Assembly: GCF_965118635.1 (NCBI RefSeq) | Contig: NZ_CBCPHV010000003.1 | Span: forward strand, 310,001-374,000 | Source: Empedobacter brevis_A | GTDB lineage: Bacteria > Bacteroidota > Bacteroidia > Flavobacteriales > Weeksellaceae | Length of the DNA stretch: 64,000 nt | Reading direction: 5' to 3' | In this document: positions 49,984 to 58,085 of the stretch, in pieces | Numbering within the stretch: the first letter of the stretch is position 1 | Layout: each line of letters starts with the position of its first letter | Program-made: the position numbers and the translations under genes | Notes under the pieces: generated by a model | Told to the model about the DNA's origin: nothing | The model's input: only the letters and a program-made list of their open reading frames with translations | Databases searched by the model: none

Positions 49984-50424
49984 ATGGGAAAAAAGAAACA
50001 TAAATTTCTTTCTTCAAAAGATGAAAAAAAAATAATCGAAGCGATTCAAAAAGCAGAGAAAAATACAAGTGGAGAAATTCGGATTCATATTGAGTTCGAA
50101 TCTTCTCCAAATCATTTTGATAAAGCTTTGGAAGTTTTCGAACGATTAGAAATGCATAAAACCAAAGATAGAAATGGAGTTTTGTTCCATGTTTCTCCAG
50201 CAGATCACAATTTTACAATAATTGGAGATCAAGGAATAAATAATGTAACGCCAGATGATTTTTGGGACGATATAAAAGAAGATGTCGTTAAGCATTTCAA
50301 AAAAGAACATTATGTGAAAGGGCTTTGTGAAGGAATTAAGAAAACAGGCAAAGCGCTTAAAAAATATTTTCCTTATCAAGAGGATGATACAAATGAATTA
50401 CCAGATGAAATTAGCTACAGTTAA
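49984..50424 (+). CDS. TPM-domain protein, short cytosolic type
   Basis: 146 residues. A TPM fold covers most of the chain: EKKIIEAIQKAEKNTSGEIRIHIE, then MHKTKDRNGVLFHVS and FTIIGDQGINNVTP. No signal peptide or membrane helix is seen, so it should stay in the cytoplasm, unlike its neighbour. TPM proteins have been called acid phosphatases (plant TLP18.3), but bacterial roles are unclear. It starts 15 bp after lemA and overlaps the next gene by 20 bp. Confidence 0.85.
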   Translation: MGKKKHKFLSSKDEKKIIEAIQKAEKNTSGEIRIHIEFESSPNHFDKALEVFERLEMHKTKDRNGVLFHVSPADHNFTIIGDQGINNVTPDDFWDDIKEDVVKHFKKEHYVKGLCEGIKKTGKALKKYFPYQEDDTNELPDEISYS

Positions 50425-51205
50425 ATATTTTTTTCTAACTTTTTTTCTTTCCATTTTAACCGCTTTCGGGCAAACACCTGATGAATTGGTGAAGATGGAA
50501 CATCCTCCAAAAAAATTAGTGCAAGATTATGCACACGTTTTTGATGCGATGCAACTAAATGAGTTAGAACAAAAATTAGTTGCTTATGACGATTCTACTT
50601 CTACCCAAATTTTGGTATTAACAGTAAAGTCTTTAGATGGCTATCCGTTAGAAACTTTTGCAAATGACATTGGTCAAAATTGGAAAGTTGGAACCAAAGG
50701 AAAAGATAATGGAGTAGTAATCGTATTAAGCGAACAAGATCGTAAAATTACGATCAGAACTGGTTATGGCGCTCAAATTTATTTACCACCAAGTATAAAC
50801 AAATCTATTATAGATAATGTCATTATTCCATATTTCAAAGAAGGTGATTATGCTGGAGGAATAAATGCAGGAGTGACTTCTATTTTTCAAGCATTTGCTG
50901 GAAAGTATAAACAAGATAAACAAAAGTCTAATGAATCTGACATCGATTGGTTTGCACTAATTTTTGCAATTGGTTTCTTCATCTTTATTTTTATTATTAT
51001 ATCTAAAGGTAAAGGAGGAAACAATGGAGGAAATGGAGGCAGACGTAGAAGTTTTTTAGATGATCTTATCATCATGAACACAGGAAGTTCTGTTTTCGGT
51101 TCAGGAGGAAGCTCTTGGGGTGGATCTTCTGGCGGCGGAAGTGGCGGTTTTGGTGGTTTTGGAGGTGGAACCTTCGGAGGTGGAGGTGCTTCAGGAAGTT
51201 GGTAA
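50405..51205 (+). CDS. TPM-domain membrane protein with Gly-rich tail (YgcG-like)
   Basis: 266 residues from the ATG at 50405; an in-frame ATG at 50327 would read through basic sequence of the upstream gene. Signal peptide 1-22 (ends TAFGQ). The TPM domain is about 40-165 (VQDYAHVFD, GKDNGVVIVLSEQDRKITIR). One membrane helix (about 184-202) is followed by a tail of Gly/Ser with Phe and Trp. It is the partner of the short TPM protein and LemA in one operon. The tail resembles those of other YgcG-like proteins. Confidence 0.88.
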   Translation: MKLATVKYFFLTFFLSILTAFGQTPDELVKMEHPPKKLVQDYAHVFDAMQLNELEQKLVAYDDSTSTQILVLTVKSLDGYPLETFANDIGQNWKVGTKGKDNGVVIVLSEQDRKITIRTGYGAQIYLPPSINKSIIDNVIIPYFKEGDYAGGINAGVTSIFQAFAGKYKQDKQKSNESDIDWFALIFAIGFFIFIFIIISKGKGGNNGGNGGRRRSFLDDLIIMNTGSSVFGSGGSSWGGSSGGGSGGFGGFGGGTFGGGGASGSW

Positions 51206-51226
51206 AACATTCAAAATATTAGAATT

Positions 51227-51256
51227 AATCCGAACGAATCCGTTCGGATTTTTTTA
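51227..51256 (+). terminator. Terminator of the lemA-TPM operon
   Basis: A 10-bp perfect stem (51227-51236 with 51241-51250), a loop of four, then a T-run. Confidence 0.85.
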
Positions 51257-51298
51257 GGACTAAACATTATTCGCTAAATTCGTTTTCTAAATCAGTTT

Positions 51299-52666
51299 AT
51301 GGAACTTCTAAATCATATTTATACCAATCAACGTAGCAATACAAACAATACTTCTGATGCGAGATCTGAATATCAACGCGATTATGATCGTATTATTTTT
51401 TCGTCTGCGTTTCGTCGTTTACAAAATAAAACACAAGTTTTTCCTTTACCAGGAAGTGTTTTTGTCCATAATAGATTAACGCATTCGTTAGAAGTTTCTT
51501 CGGTTGGTCGTTCGATGGGACATTTGGTTGGTAAGTTTATTACTGAAAATTATCAATTGACAAATGAATCGAACGAATTTTATAATTACAGTATTCACGA
51601 TGTAATTTCGGCAGCATGTTTATGTCACGATATCGGAAATCCAGCTTTTGGACATTCGGGCGAAGATGCAATTGCTTCTTATTTTGATCGTCACGAAGCA
51701 GATTTGAAACAATATTTTACAGAAGCAGAATGGGCCGATTTGATAAATTTTGAAGGAAATGCAAATTCAATTCGAATTTTAACACAACAACAAAATGGTA
51801 AATCGGAAGGAGGTTTACGTTTAACGTATTCTACTTTGGCAGCGATTGCGAAATATCCTTGCGAATCTATCGCAAAAGATAAAAGTCAGTTACATCGAAA
51901 AAAGTTTGGTTTTTTTCAGGCACAAAAAGATGCTTTCAAAACAATTGCAGAAAAAACAAATATGATTTTGGAAAATGATTCTCCAATTATTTACAAACGA
52001 CATCCGTTTGTTTGGTTGGTCGAAGCAGCAGATGATATTTGTTATTCGATAATCGATGTAGAAGATTCTCAACGTTTAGGAATTATCGATCATGATAAAT
52101 GCAGAAAATTATTCTTGAATTTAGTCGAATCTTTAGATACTTCTCAAATTGATAAAACAAAAACAACATTAAAATCGATTTCAGATAAAAATGATCGAAT
52201 TGCTTATTTACGTGCAAAATCAATTAACTTATTAACACAGAAATCGGTTGAAGTTTATCAAAATAATTTTGAAGAAATTGTAAAAGGAGAATTCAAAACA
52301 GCATTGTTAGATGTCATTAAAAATGAAACGGAACAAGTAACAAAAAGAGTTTTAGACGAAATTCAGCGTTTTTCTATCGAAAATATTTATAACCATCGTT
52401 CTGTTATTGAAATAGAAAATGCAGGTTATAATGTAATGTCAGAATTACTTTCTCAATTTATTCCTCCTGTTTTGAAAGATGAAAAAGAACGAAAAAGCTT
52501 TGAGAAAAAAGCTTTGCGTTTGGTTCCTGCTCAATTTTTGTACGAAAAAGGAACAAAATATCAGAAAGTCATGGGGATTTTGGATTATGTTTCTGGAATG
52601 ACAGATAATTATGCAACAGAATTATATCGTAAGATAAAAGGAATTGAAATTGGAATGACACTTTAA
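51299..52666 (+). CDS. dgt: Deoxyguanosinetriphosphate triphosphohydrolase-like protein (dNTPase)
   Basis: A 455-residue HD-superfamily hydrolase releasing triphosphate from dNTPs. The metal site has His in NRLTHSLEVSSVG, the HD pair in CLCHDIGNPAFGHSGE, and the downstream Asp in EAADDICYSIID. N-terminal RSEYQRDYDRIIFSSAFRRLQNKTQVFP is the family signature. Length and C-terminal helices fit the Dgt group 1/2 type. It is monocistronic. The protein tunes dNTP pools, and the nearby mutS would give fidelity functions (no link shown). Confidence 0.9.
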   Translation: MELLNHIYTNQRSNTNNTSDARSEYQRDYDRIIFSSAFRRLQNKTQVFPLPGSVFVHNRLTHSLEVSSVGRSMGHLVGKFITENYQLTNESNEFYNYSIHDVISAACLCHDIGNPAFGHSGEDAIASYFDRHEADLKQYFTEAEWADLINFEGNANSIRILTQQQNGKSEGGLRLTYSTLAAIAKYPCESIAKDKSQLHRKKFGFFQAQKDAFKTIAEKTNMILENDSPIIYKRHPFVWLVEAADDICYSIIDVEDSQRLGIIDHDKCRKLFLNLVESLDTSQIDKTKTTLKSISDKNDRIAYLRAKSINLLTQKSVEVYQNNFEEIVKGEFKTALLDVIKNETEQVTKRVLDEIQRFSIENIYNHRSVIEIENAGYNVMSELLSQFIPPVLKDEKERKSFEKKALRLVPAQFLYEKGTKYQKVMGILDYVSGMTDNYATELYRKIKGIEIGMTL

Positions 52667-52761
52667 TTCTTAACAAATTTTTCAACATATAATAAGCATT
52701 CATCTGAAATTATTATTATATTTTAATCAAAGAAAAAGTATGATAATCAAAATACTATAAA

Positions 52762-53214
52762 ATGGAAAATATAATAATACGACAAGCAAGAAAAGAAGAT
52801 TGTCCTCGAATTTTAGATTTAATACATGAATTAGCTTTATATGAAAACGCTCCAGAAGAAGTAACCGTAACTTTGGACGAAATGGAAGAATGTGGTTTTG
52901 GAGAAAAGCCAGTTTGGGGTTCTTTGGTTGCTGAAGTAAATGGAAATATAGAAGGTATTGCGTTGTATTATGACCGATATTCTACTTGGAAAGGTCGCAA
53001 ACTATATTTGGAAGATTTAATCGTCACTGAAAAAATGCGTGGTTCTGGAATTGGAAAATTATTATTAGATGAATTAATTGTTTATGCCAAAAAACAGAAT
53101 TATCACGGAATGGTTTGGCAAGTTTTAGATTGGAACGAACCAGCAATTAATTTTTATAAAAAATACCAAGCTGATTTTGATTCGGAATGGATAAATGTTT
53201 CTGTTAATTTTTAA
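52762..53214 (+). CDS. GNAT acetyltransferase resembling spermidine/spermine N1-acetyltransferase
   Basis: 150 residues. Unusually close to animal SAT1 in layout: RQARKEDCPRILDLIHELA, a central ALYYDRYSTWKGRKLYLEDL block, the acetyl-CoA loop RGSGIGKLL and WQVLDWNEPAINFYKK. Bacteria often have homologues labelled diamine or thialysine acetyltransferase. The likely substrates are polyamines or small diamines, which is inference. Apparently transcribed alone. Confidence 0.85.
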   Translation: MENIIIRQARKEDCPRILDLIHELALYENAPEEVTVTLDEMEECGFGEKPVWGSLVAEVNGNIEGIALYYDRYSTWKGRKLYLEDLIVTEKMRGSGIGKLLLDELIVYAKKQNYHGMVWQVLDWNEPAINFYKKYQADFDSEWINVSVNF

Positions 53215-53258
53215 AAATTCCAACTTTATATGTATTATTGCAGAAACCAAAAACGAAT

Positions 53259-53960
53259 ATGAAAAAAATATTTTTAGCATTATGTCTTTGTCTTTCTGTG
53301 AATTTATTAGCACAAGAAAAGAATTTTCCATCGATTACAAGTGGAGAAATGATTTTAAAGAATAATCAGAAAATTAAATTTAGTTCTTTAGAAGAAGAAG
53401 GAGATAAAATTTATTTTTTTAACCTAAATAGTCAACAAAGAGAACATGTATACAAAAGTTCAATTCTATCTATTGAAGGAATACAATTAATAGAACCAGA
53501 TTTACAAACAAAACAGAATGTAGAAAAACAATCGGTTGTAGCACTTGAATATATCAATAGTAGAAATATTTTACAGCATAATAAAAAATTATCTAAAGGA
53601 GATTTAATTAATATTCTTTCACCGAATAATAGTGCATTAAATCAATATAAAAGTGGAGTTTCTCAAAAGAATATAGGTACAGTTTTGATCATTGCCGGAG
53701 CAGGATTATTTGTAGGAAATGGAATAGCAAATATTTCAACATCTAATTCTGGAAATGAAAGAAAAAGTCCCACATTTTTATTTATTATAGGAGGAGGTTT
53801 GGCAGCTTCTGGCATTGTGTTGAAAATTACAGGCGCTAATTCAATTAAAAAATCAGTTGAAACCTATAACAAACAAAGTTTAGCTTATAATGATAAATCA
53901 AATTTAGATTTTAAATTTCTCGTTTCTAATAATGGAGCAGGATTAAGATTAAATTTTTAA
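53259..53960 (+). CDS. Exported protein of unknown function
   Basis: 233 residues from the ATG at 53259; a TTG at 53238 in the same frame is unlikely. Signal peptide 1-19 (ends NLLAQ). Near the middle there are two glycine-rich hydrophobic stretches (VLIIAGAGLFVGNGIAN about 136-152 and FLFIIGGGLAASGIVL about 172-187). The protein ends in GLRLNF, a terminal aromatic residue typical of outer-membrane strands. I do not recognise a family. The 3' end is followed by a shared terminator. Confidence 0.65.
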   Translation: MKKIFLALCLCLSVNLLAQEKNFPSITSGEMILKNNQKIKFSSLEEEGDKIYFFNLNSQQREHVYKSSILSIEGIQLIEPDLQTKQNVEKQSVVALEYINSRNILQHNKKLSKGDLINILSPNNSALNQYKSGVSQKNIGTVLIIAGAGLFVGNGIANISTSNSGNERKSPTFLFIIGGGLAASGIVLKITGANSIKKSVETYNKQSLAYNDKSNLDFKFLVSNNGAGLRLNF

Positions 53961-53966
53961 AAATAA

Positions 53967-53998
53967 AAAAAACTCAAACCATTTGGTTTGAGTTTTTT
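53967..53998. terminator. Bidirectional terminator
   Basis: A 14-bp stem (53967-53980 with 53985-53998) with an ATTT loop, serving the exported-protein gene and the convergent methyltransferase gene. Confidence 0.85.
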
Positions 53999-54006
53999 GT
54001 TTCATA

Positions 54007-54540
54007 TTATTTCATAAAACCTTCGTACCATTTCCATAAAATAATTCCTGTACACACCGAAACATTTAACGAATGTTTTGTTCCAGATTGAGGAATTTCA
54101 ATACAAGTATCACATTGATCAATGATAGATTGTTGTACGCCATCCACTTCATTTCCCATTACAATTGCATATTTCTGAGATTGATCCACTTCAAATTCAT
54201 TCAACAAAACAGAACCTTCTGTTTGTTCAATTGTTACAATTTGGTAACCATCTTCTTTTAGTTTTGCAACCAATTCATTCGAATCTTTTACATATTCCCA
54301 ATCTACAGAATTTTCTGCTCCAATTGCAGTTTTATGAATTTCTTTATGTGGCGGAGTTGCCGTGATTCCACACAAATATATTTTATCAATTAAAAAAGCA
54401 TCCGAAGTTCTAAAAACAGCACCAACATTGTGCATACTTCTTACATTATCCAACACCACAACAATAGGATGTTTTTCAATAGCTTTATATTCTTCCGCAG
54501 AAACGCGACCTAATTCGTCTAATTTTAGTTTTCTCATCAC
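54007..54540 (-). CDS. TrmH/SpoU-family RNA 2'-O-methyltransferase
   Basis: A 177-residue SPOUT-class knot enzyme without an RNA-binding extension. Motif 1 is NVGAVFRTSDAF, motif 2 is AIVMGNEVDGV with the SAM-binding Gly, and motif 3 is IPQSGTKHSLNVSV. It lacks the N-terminal L30e-like domain of the RlmB type and is closer in size to TrmL/TrmH. The target (tRNA or rRNA) cannot be told. Divergent from mutS, 41 bp apart. Confidence 0.88.
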   Translation of the reverse strand: MMRKLKLDELGRVSAEEYKAIEKHPIVVVLDNVRSMHNVGAVFRTSDAFLIDKIYLCGITATPPHKEIHKTAIGAENSVDWEYVKDSNELVAKLKEDGYQIVTIEQTEGSVLLNEFEVDQSQKYAIVMGNEVDGVQQSIIDQCDTCIEIPQSGTKHSLNVSVCTGIILWKWYEGFMK

Positions 54541-54581
54541 TTCGTTTTTAACTAACTTAGCTGTTCAAAATTTATAATAAT

Positions 54582-57173
54582 TTGACAAAAGTAGTAAAGA
54601 ATAAGGAAACTCCTCTAATGAAACAATATAACACGATAAAGGCGAAATATCCTGATGCGATGTTGTTGTTTCGTGTAGGAGATTTTTACGAAACATTTGG
54701 AGAAGATGCAGTGCGAGCTTCTCGCATTTTAGATATAGTTTTAACAAAACGTGCCAATGGATCTGATAATAGTGCTTTGGCTGGTTTTCCTCATCATAGT
54801 TTGAATACATATTTACCAAAATTGGTGAAAGCTGGTTTGCGTGTCGCAATTTGCGATCAACTAGAAGATCCAAAAATGGTAAAAGGAATCGTAAAACGTG
54901 GTGTAACAGAATTGGTAACGCCAGGAGTTGCTTTGCAAGATGAGGTTTTATCTTCGAAATCGAATAACTTTTTAATGGCCGTTCATCAAGGAGATAAAGC
55001 TTTCGGAATTGCTTTGTTAGATGTTTCTACAGGAGAATTTTTGGTTTCGGAAGGACAAGAAGATCAAGTTGCGAAAATCATTCAATCTTTCCGACCAAGC
55101 GAAGTTATTTACCAAAAAAGAGTAAAATATAATTTTTCTGATGTCAAAAGTAAATTTTTGTTGGATGATTGGGCTTTTCAGTATGATTTTGCTGTTGATA
55201 AATTAACCAATCTTTTCAAAACAAAAAATTTAAAAGGTTTTGGAATCGAAGATTTAAAAGATGGAATTATTTCAGCTGGAGCAATTTTGGCTTATTTAGA
55301 TGATACACATCATTTTGAAATTCAACATATCACATCAATTCAACGTCTTAATCAAGATAGTTTTGTTTGGATGGATCCATTTACAATTCGTAATCTCGAG
55401 TTGGTTTATTCTCCACATCCAAAAGGTGTTACGTTATTAAATATTTTAGATGATACCAAAACTCCAATGGGCGCTCGTTTGCTAAGTCGTTGGATGGTAA
55501 TGGTATTGAAAGATTTAAAATCAATTCAACGTCGTCAAAATATTGTAGAATATTTCTACAAATTCGGAGATTTACGTTACGATTTAAGGGAAAAATTAGG
55601 TCAATTAACCGATTTAGAACGTTTAGCAGCAAAAGTTTCAACTGGAAAAATTACACCTCGCCAATTGCAACAATTGGCACAAAGTTTAAAAATTTCGGAA
55701 GAAATAAAAAGTGTTGCGGAACAATCAAATATAAAAGAAGTCTCTGATTTATTCTCACGAATTGAACCAATTGAGGATTTAACTCAAAAGATTTTTGATA
55801 CACTTTCTGATGAACCACCTCATCAAATTGTAAAAGGAAATGTGATAAGAGAAGGTATTTCTGAAGAATTAGATCGTTTGAGAAAAATTCAGTTTTCAGG
55901 AAAAGATTTCTTGGACCAAATGTGTCAAAGAGAAACCGAACGAACTGGAATTTCGTCATTAAAAATTGCATTCAATAACGTATTTGGATATTACATAGAA
56001 GTTCGAAATACGCACAAAGACAAAGTGCCAGAAGAATGGATTCGTAAGCAAACATTGGTAAATGCTGAACGTTATATTACTGAAGAATTAAAAGAATACG
56101 AAACACAAATTCTTGGTGCAGAAGAAAAAATTCTTGCGATAGAAAATCAATTATTTATTGAATTATTACAAGAAATTATTACTAAACTTCTACCAATTCA
56201 ACAAACCGCAAAAGCAGTTGCATTTTTAGATGTTTTATCAACTTTTGCAGAAATAGCTGATAAAAATAATTATACAAAACCTTCTCTTAACGATAGTTTT
56301 GAAATAAATATAAAAGAAGGTCGACATGCTGTGATTGAGCAACAATTGCCAATCGGAGAAGAATATGTTTCGAATAATGTCGAGCTAAATGCTGATCATC
56401 AACAAATCATTATGATTACTGGACCAAATATGTCTGGTAAATCGGCGCTTTTACGTCAAACAGCTTTGATTGTTTTAATGGCGCAAATGGGAAGTTTTGT
56501 TCCTGCAGAAACTGTCGAATTAGGAATTGTTGATAAAGTTTTTACTCGAGTTGGAGCTTCTGATAATATTTCTTCAGGAGAATCTACTTTTATGGTTGAG
56601 ATGAATGAAACGGCAAGTATTTTAAATAATATTTCGGAACGAAGTTTGATTTTATTGGATGAAATTGGTCGAGGTACTTCGACATATGATGGAATTTCAA
56701 TTGCATGGGCAATAGCAGAATTTTTGCATCAAAGTGCTTTGAAACCAAAAACATTGTTCGCTACACATTATCATGAATTGAATGAAATGTCAAAATCGAT
56801 GGAACGTATCAAAAACTTTAATGTAAGTATTAAAGAAACAAAGGATACTATTTTATTTTTGAGAAAATTAGTTCCTGGTGGAAGTGAACATAGTTTTGGT
56901 ATACATGTTGCAAAAATGGCAGGGATGCCGAAACGTGTTGTTGATAGAGCAAATGATGTGTTGAAAGTTTTAGAAGCATCGAAAACTGACGAAGGAATTT
57001 CGAATAAAACAGAAAAAATCACACAAGATAATATGCAATTAAGTTTCTTTCAGTTAGATGATCCTATTTTAGAATCGATTCGAGAAGAAATTATGAATAC
57101 GGATATAAATACTTTAACACCTGTTGAAGCATTAATGAAATTGAATGAAATTAGAAAGAAGCTTGGTAAATAA
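54582..57173 (+). CDS. mutS: DNA mismatch repair protein MutS
   Basis: 863 residues with a TTG start; the next ATG is at codon 13, inside the conserved ETPLMKQYN block, so the TTG start is favoured. The mismatch-reading Phe35-Tyr-Glu37 is in RVGDFYETFGED. Connector, lever and clamp domains follow. Walker A GPNMSGKS is at 614-621, Walker B is LILLDEIGRGTSTYDG, and the dimer His motif is FATHYHEL. It recognises mispairs and recruits MutL, which is encoded at 11041. The gene for the M48 lipoprotein follows after 9 bp. Confidence 0.96.
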   Translation: MTKVVKNKETPLMKQYNTIKAKYPDAMLLFRVGDFYETFGEDAVRASRILDIVLTKRANGSDNSALAGFPHHSLNTYLPKLVKAGLRVAICDQLEDPKMVKGIVKRGVTELVTPGVALQDEVLSSKSNNFLMAVHQGDKAFGIALLDVSTGEFLVSEGQEDQVAKIIQSFRPSEVIYQKRVKYNFSDVKSKFLLDDWAFQYDFAVDKLTNLFKTKNLKGFGIEDLKDGIISAGAILAYLDDTHHFEIQHITSIQRLNQDSFVWMDPFTIRNLELVYSPHPKGVTLLNILDDTKTPMGARLLSRWMVMVLKDLKSIQRRQNIVEYFYKFGDLRYDLREKLGQLTDLERLAAKVSTGKITPRQLQQLAQSLKISEEIKSVAEQSNIKEVSDLFSRIEPIEDLTQKIFDTLSDEPPHQIVKGNVIREGISEELDRLRKIQFSGKDFLDQMCQRETERTGISSLKIAFNNVFGYYIEVRNTHKDKVPEEWIRKQTLVNAERYITEELKEYETQILGAEEKILAIENQLFIELLQEIITKLLPIQQTAKAVAFLDVLSTFAEIADKNNYTKPSLNDSFEINIKEGRHAVIEQQLPIGEEYVSNNVELNADHQQIIMITGPNMSGKSALLRQTALIVLMAQMGSFVPAETVELGIVDKVFTRVGASDNISSGESTFMVEMNETASILNNISERSLILLDEIGRGTSTYDGISIAWAIAEFLHQSALKPKTLFATHYHELNEMSKSMERIKNFNVSIKETKDTILFLRKLVPGGSEHSFGIHVAKMAGMPKRVVDRANDVLKVLEASKTDEGISNKTEKITQDNMQLSFFQLDDPILESIREEIMNTDINTLTPVEALMKLNEIRKKLGK

Positions 57174-57182
57174 ACTTAAAAT

Positions 57183-57986
57183 ATGAAAAAAATAATTTTA
57201 ACCGTAGCAGGAGCTTTAGTATTGGCTTCTTGTGCTACAAACCCTGTTACAGGACGTAAATCTTTGTCATTAGTTTCTAATGCAGATTTATTTCCGGCAG
57301 CTTACAATCAATATTCTCAAGTTTTAAAACAAGGGAAAGTAATAACAGGTACAGCTGATGCTAGAATGGTGCAAACGGTTGGAGAACGTTTAAAGTATGC
57401 TGCTGAAAAATATTATCAGGAAAAAGGAATATCATCTCAATTACAAGGTTATCAATGGCAGTTTACATTATTACAATCAAATGAAGTAAATGCATGGTGT
57501 ATGCCAGGAGGAAAGGTAGCAGTTTATTCAGGGATTTTACCAATAACTAAAGATGCAACTGGTTTAGCTGTTGTTTTAGGTCACGAAATTGGTCATGCTT
57601 TAGCAGGTCATAGTGCAGAACAAGCTTCTCAACAAATGGCAGCTCAAGGTTTAGGACAAATCGTTGGAGGATCTATCGGAAATGCAGAATATGCAAAAGT
57701 TTTTGAACAATTGTATCCTGTAGGAGCACAAGTTGGTTTATTAAACTATTCTCGTAAAATGGAATTAGATGCAGATGTAACAGGTTTATATTTGATGGCA
57801 ATGGCAGGATATGATCCTTCTCAAGCTATTCCTTTCTGGGAAAGAATGGCAGCTAAAAGCGGTTCAGCAAATGTTTCAGAGTTTTTAAGTACTCACCCTT
57901 CAGATGCTACACGTATCATGAAAATAAAAGAAGCTTTACCAACAGCTTTGGCATATTATAAAGCGAGCCCTTACAAAGGAAAATAA
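57183..57986 (+). CDS. M48-family zinc metallopeptidase, lipoprotein
   Basis: 267 residues. The lipobox LASC gives lipidated Cys17 after a 16-residue signal peptide. The zinc site HEIGH (134-138) is followed by the downstream Glu (MELDADVTGLYLM) and a C-terminal STHPSDATRIM typical of Oma1/LoiP-like M48 peptidases. It should be anchored to an outer or inner membrane face in the periplasm and take part in envelope quality control. It is transcribed with mutS by position, though functions differ. Confidence 0.92.
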   Translation: MKKIILTVAGALVLASCATNPVTGRKSLSLVSNADLFPAAYNQYSQVLKQGKVITGTADARMVQTVGERLKYAAEKYYQEKGISSQLQGYQWQFTLLQSNEVNAWCMPGGKVAVYSGILPITKDATGLAVVLGHEIGHALAGHSAEQASQQMAAQGLGQIVGGSIGNAEYAKVFEQLYPVGAQVGLLNYSRKMELDADVTGLYLMAMAGYDPSQAIPFWERMAAKSGSANVSEFLSTHPSDATRIMKIKEALPTALAYYKASPYKGK

Positions 57987-58011
57987 TAAATAAATCATAA
58001 TTGATTAAAAT

Positions 58012-58048
58012 AAAAACGAGCTGATTTAATAAATCCGCTTGTTTTTTT
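58012..58048 (+). terminator. Terminator of the mutS-M48 unit
   Basis: A stem of about 16 bp with one G-U pair and one mismatch (58012-58027 with 58031-58046), then a T-run. Confidence 0.65.
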
Positions 58049-58085
58049 ATATCTTGTATACTCAAAACCACAAAATATTTTATAA

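Noticed and set aside
50887..51210. Pro-rich minus-strand ORF
   Set aside because: It is the mirror of the Gly-rich tail of the TPM protein, where GGN codons read as CCN on the other strand.
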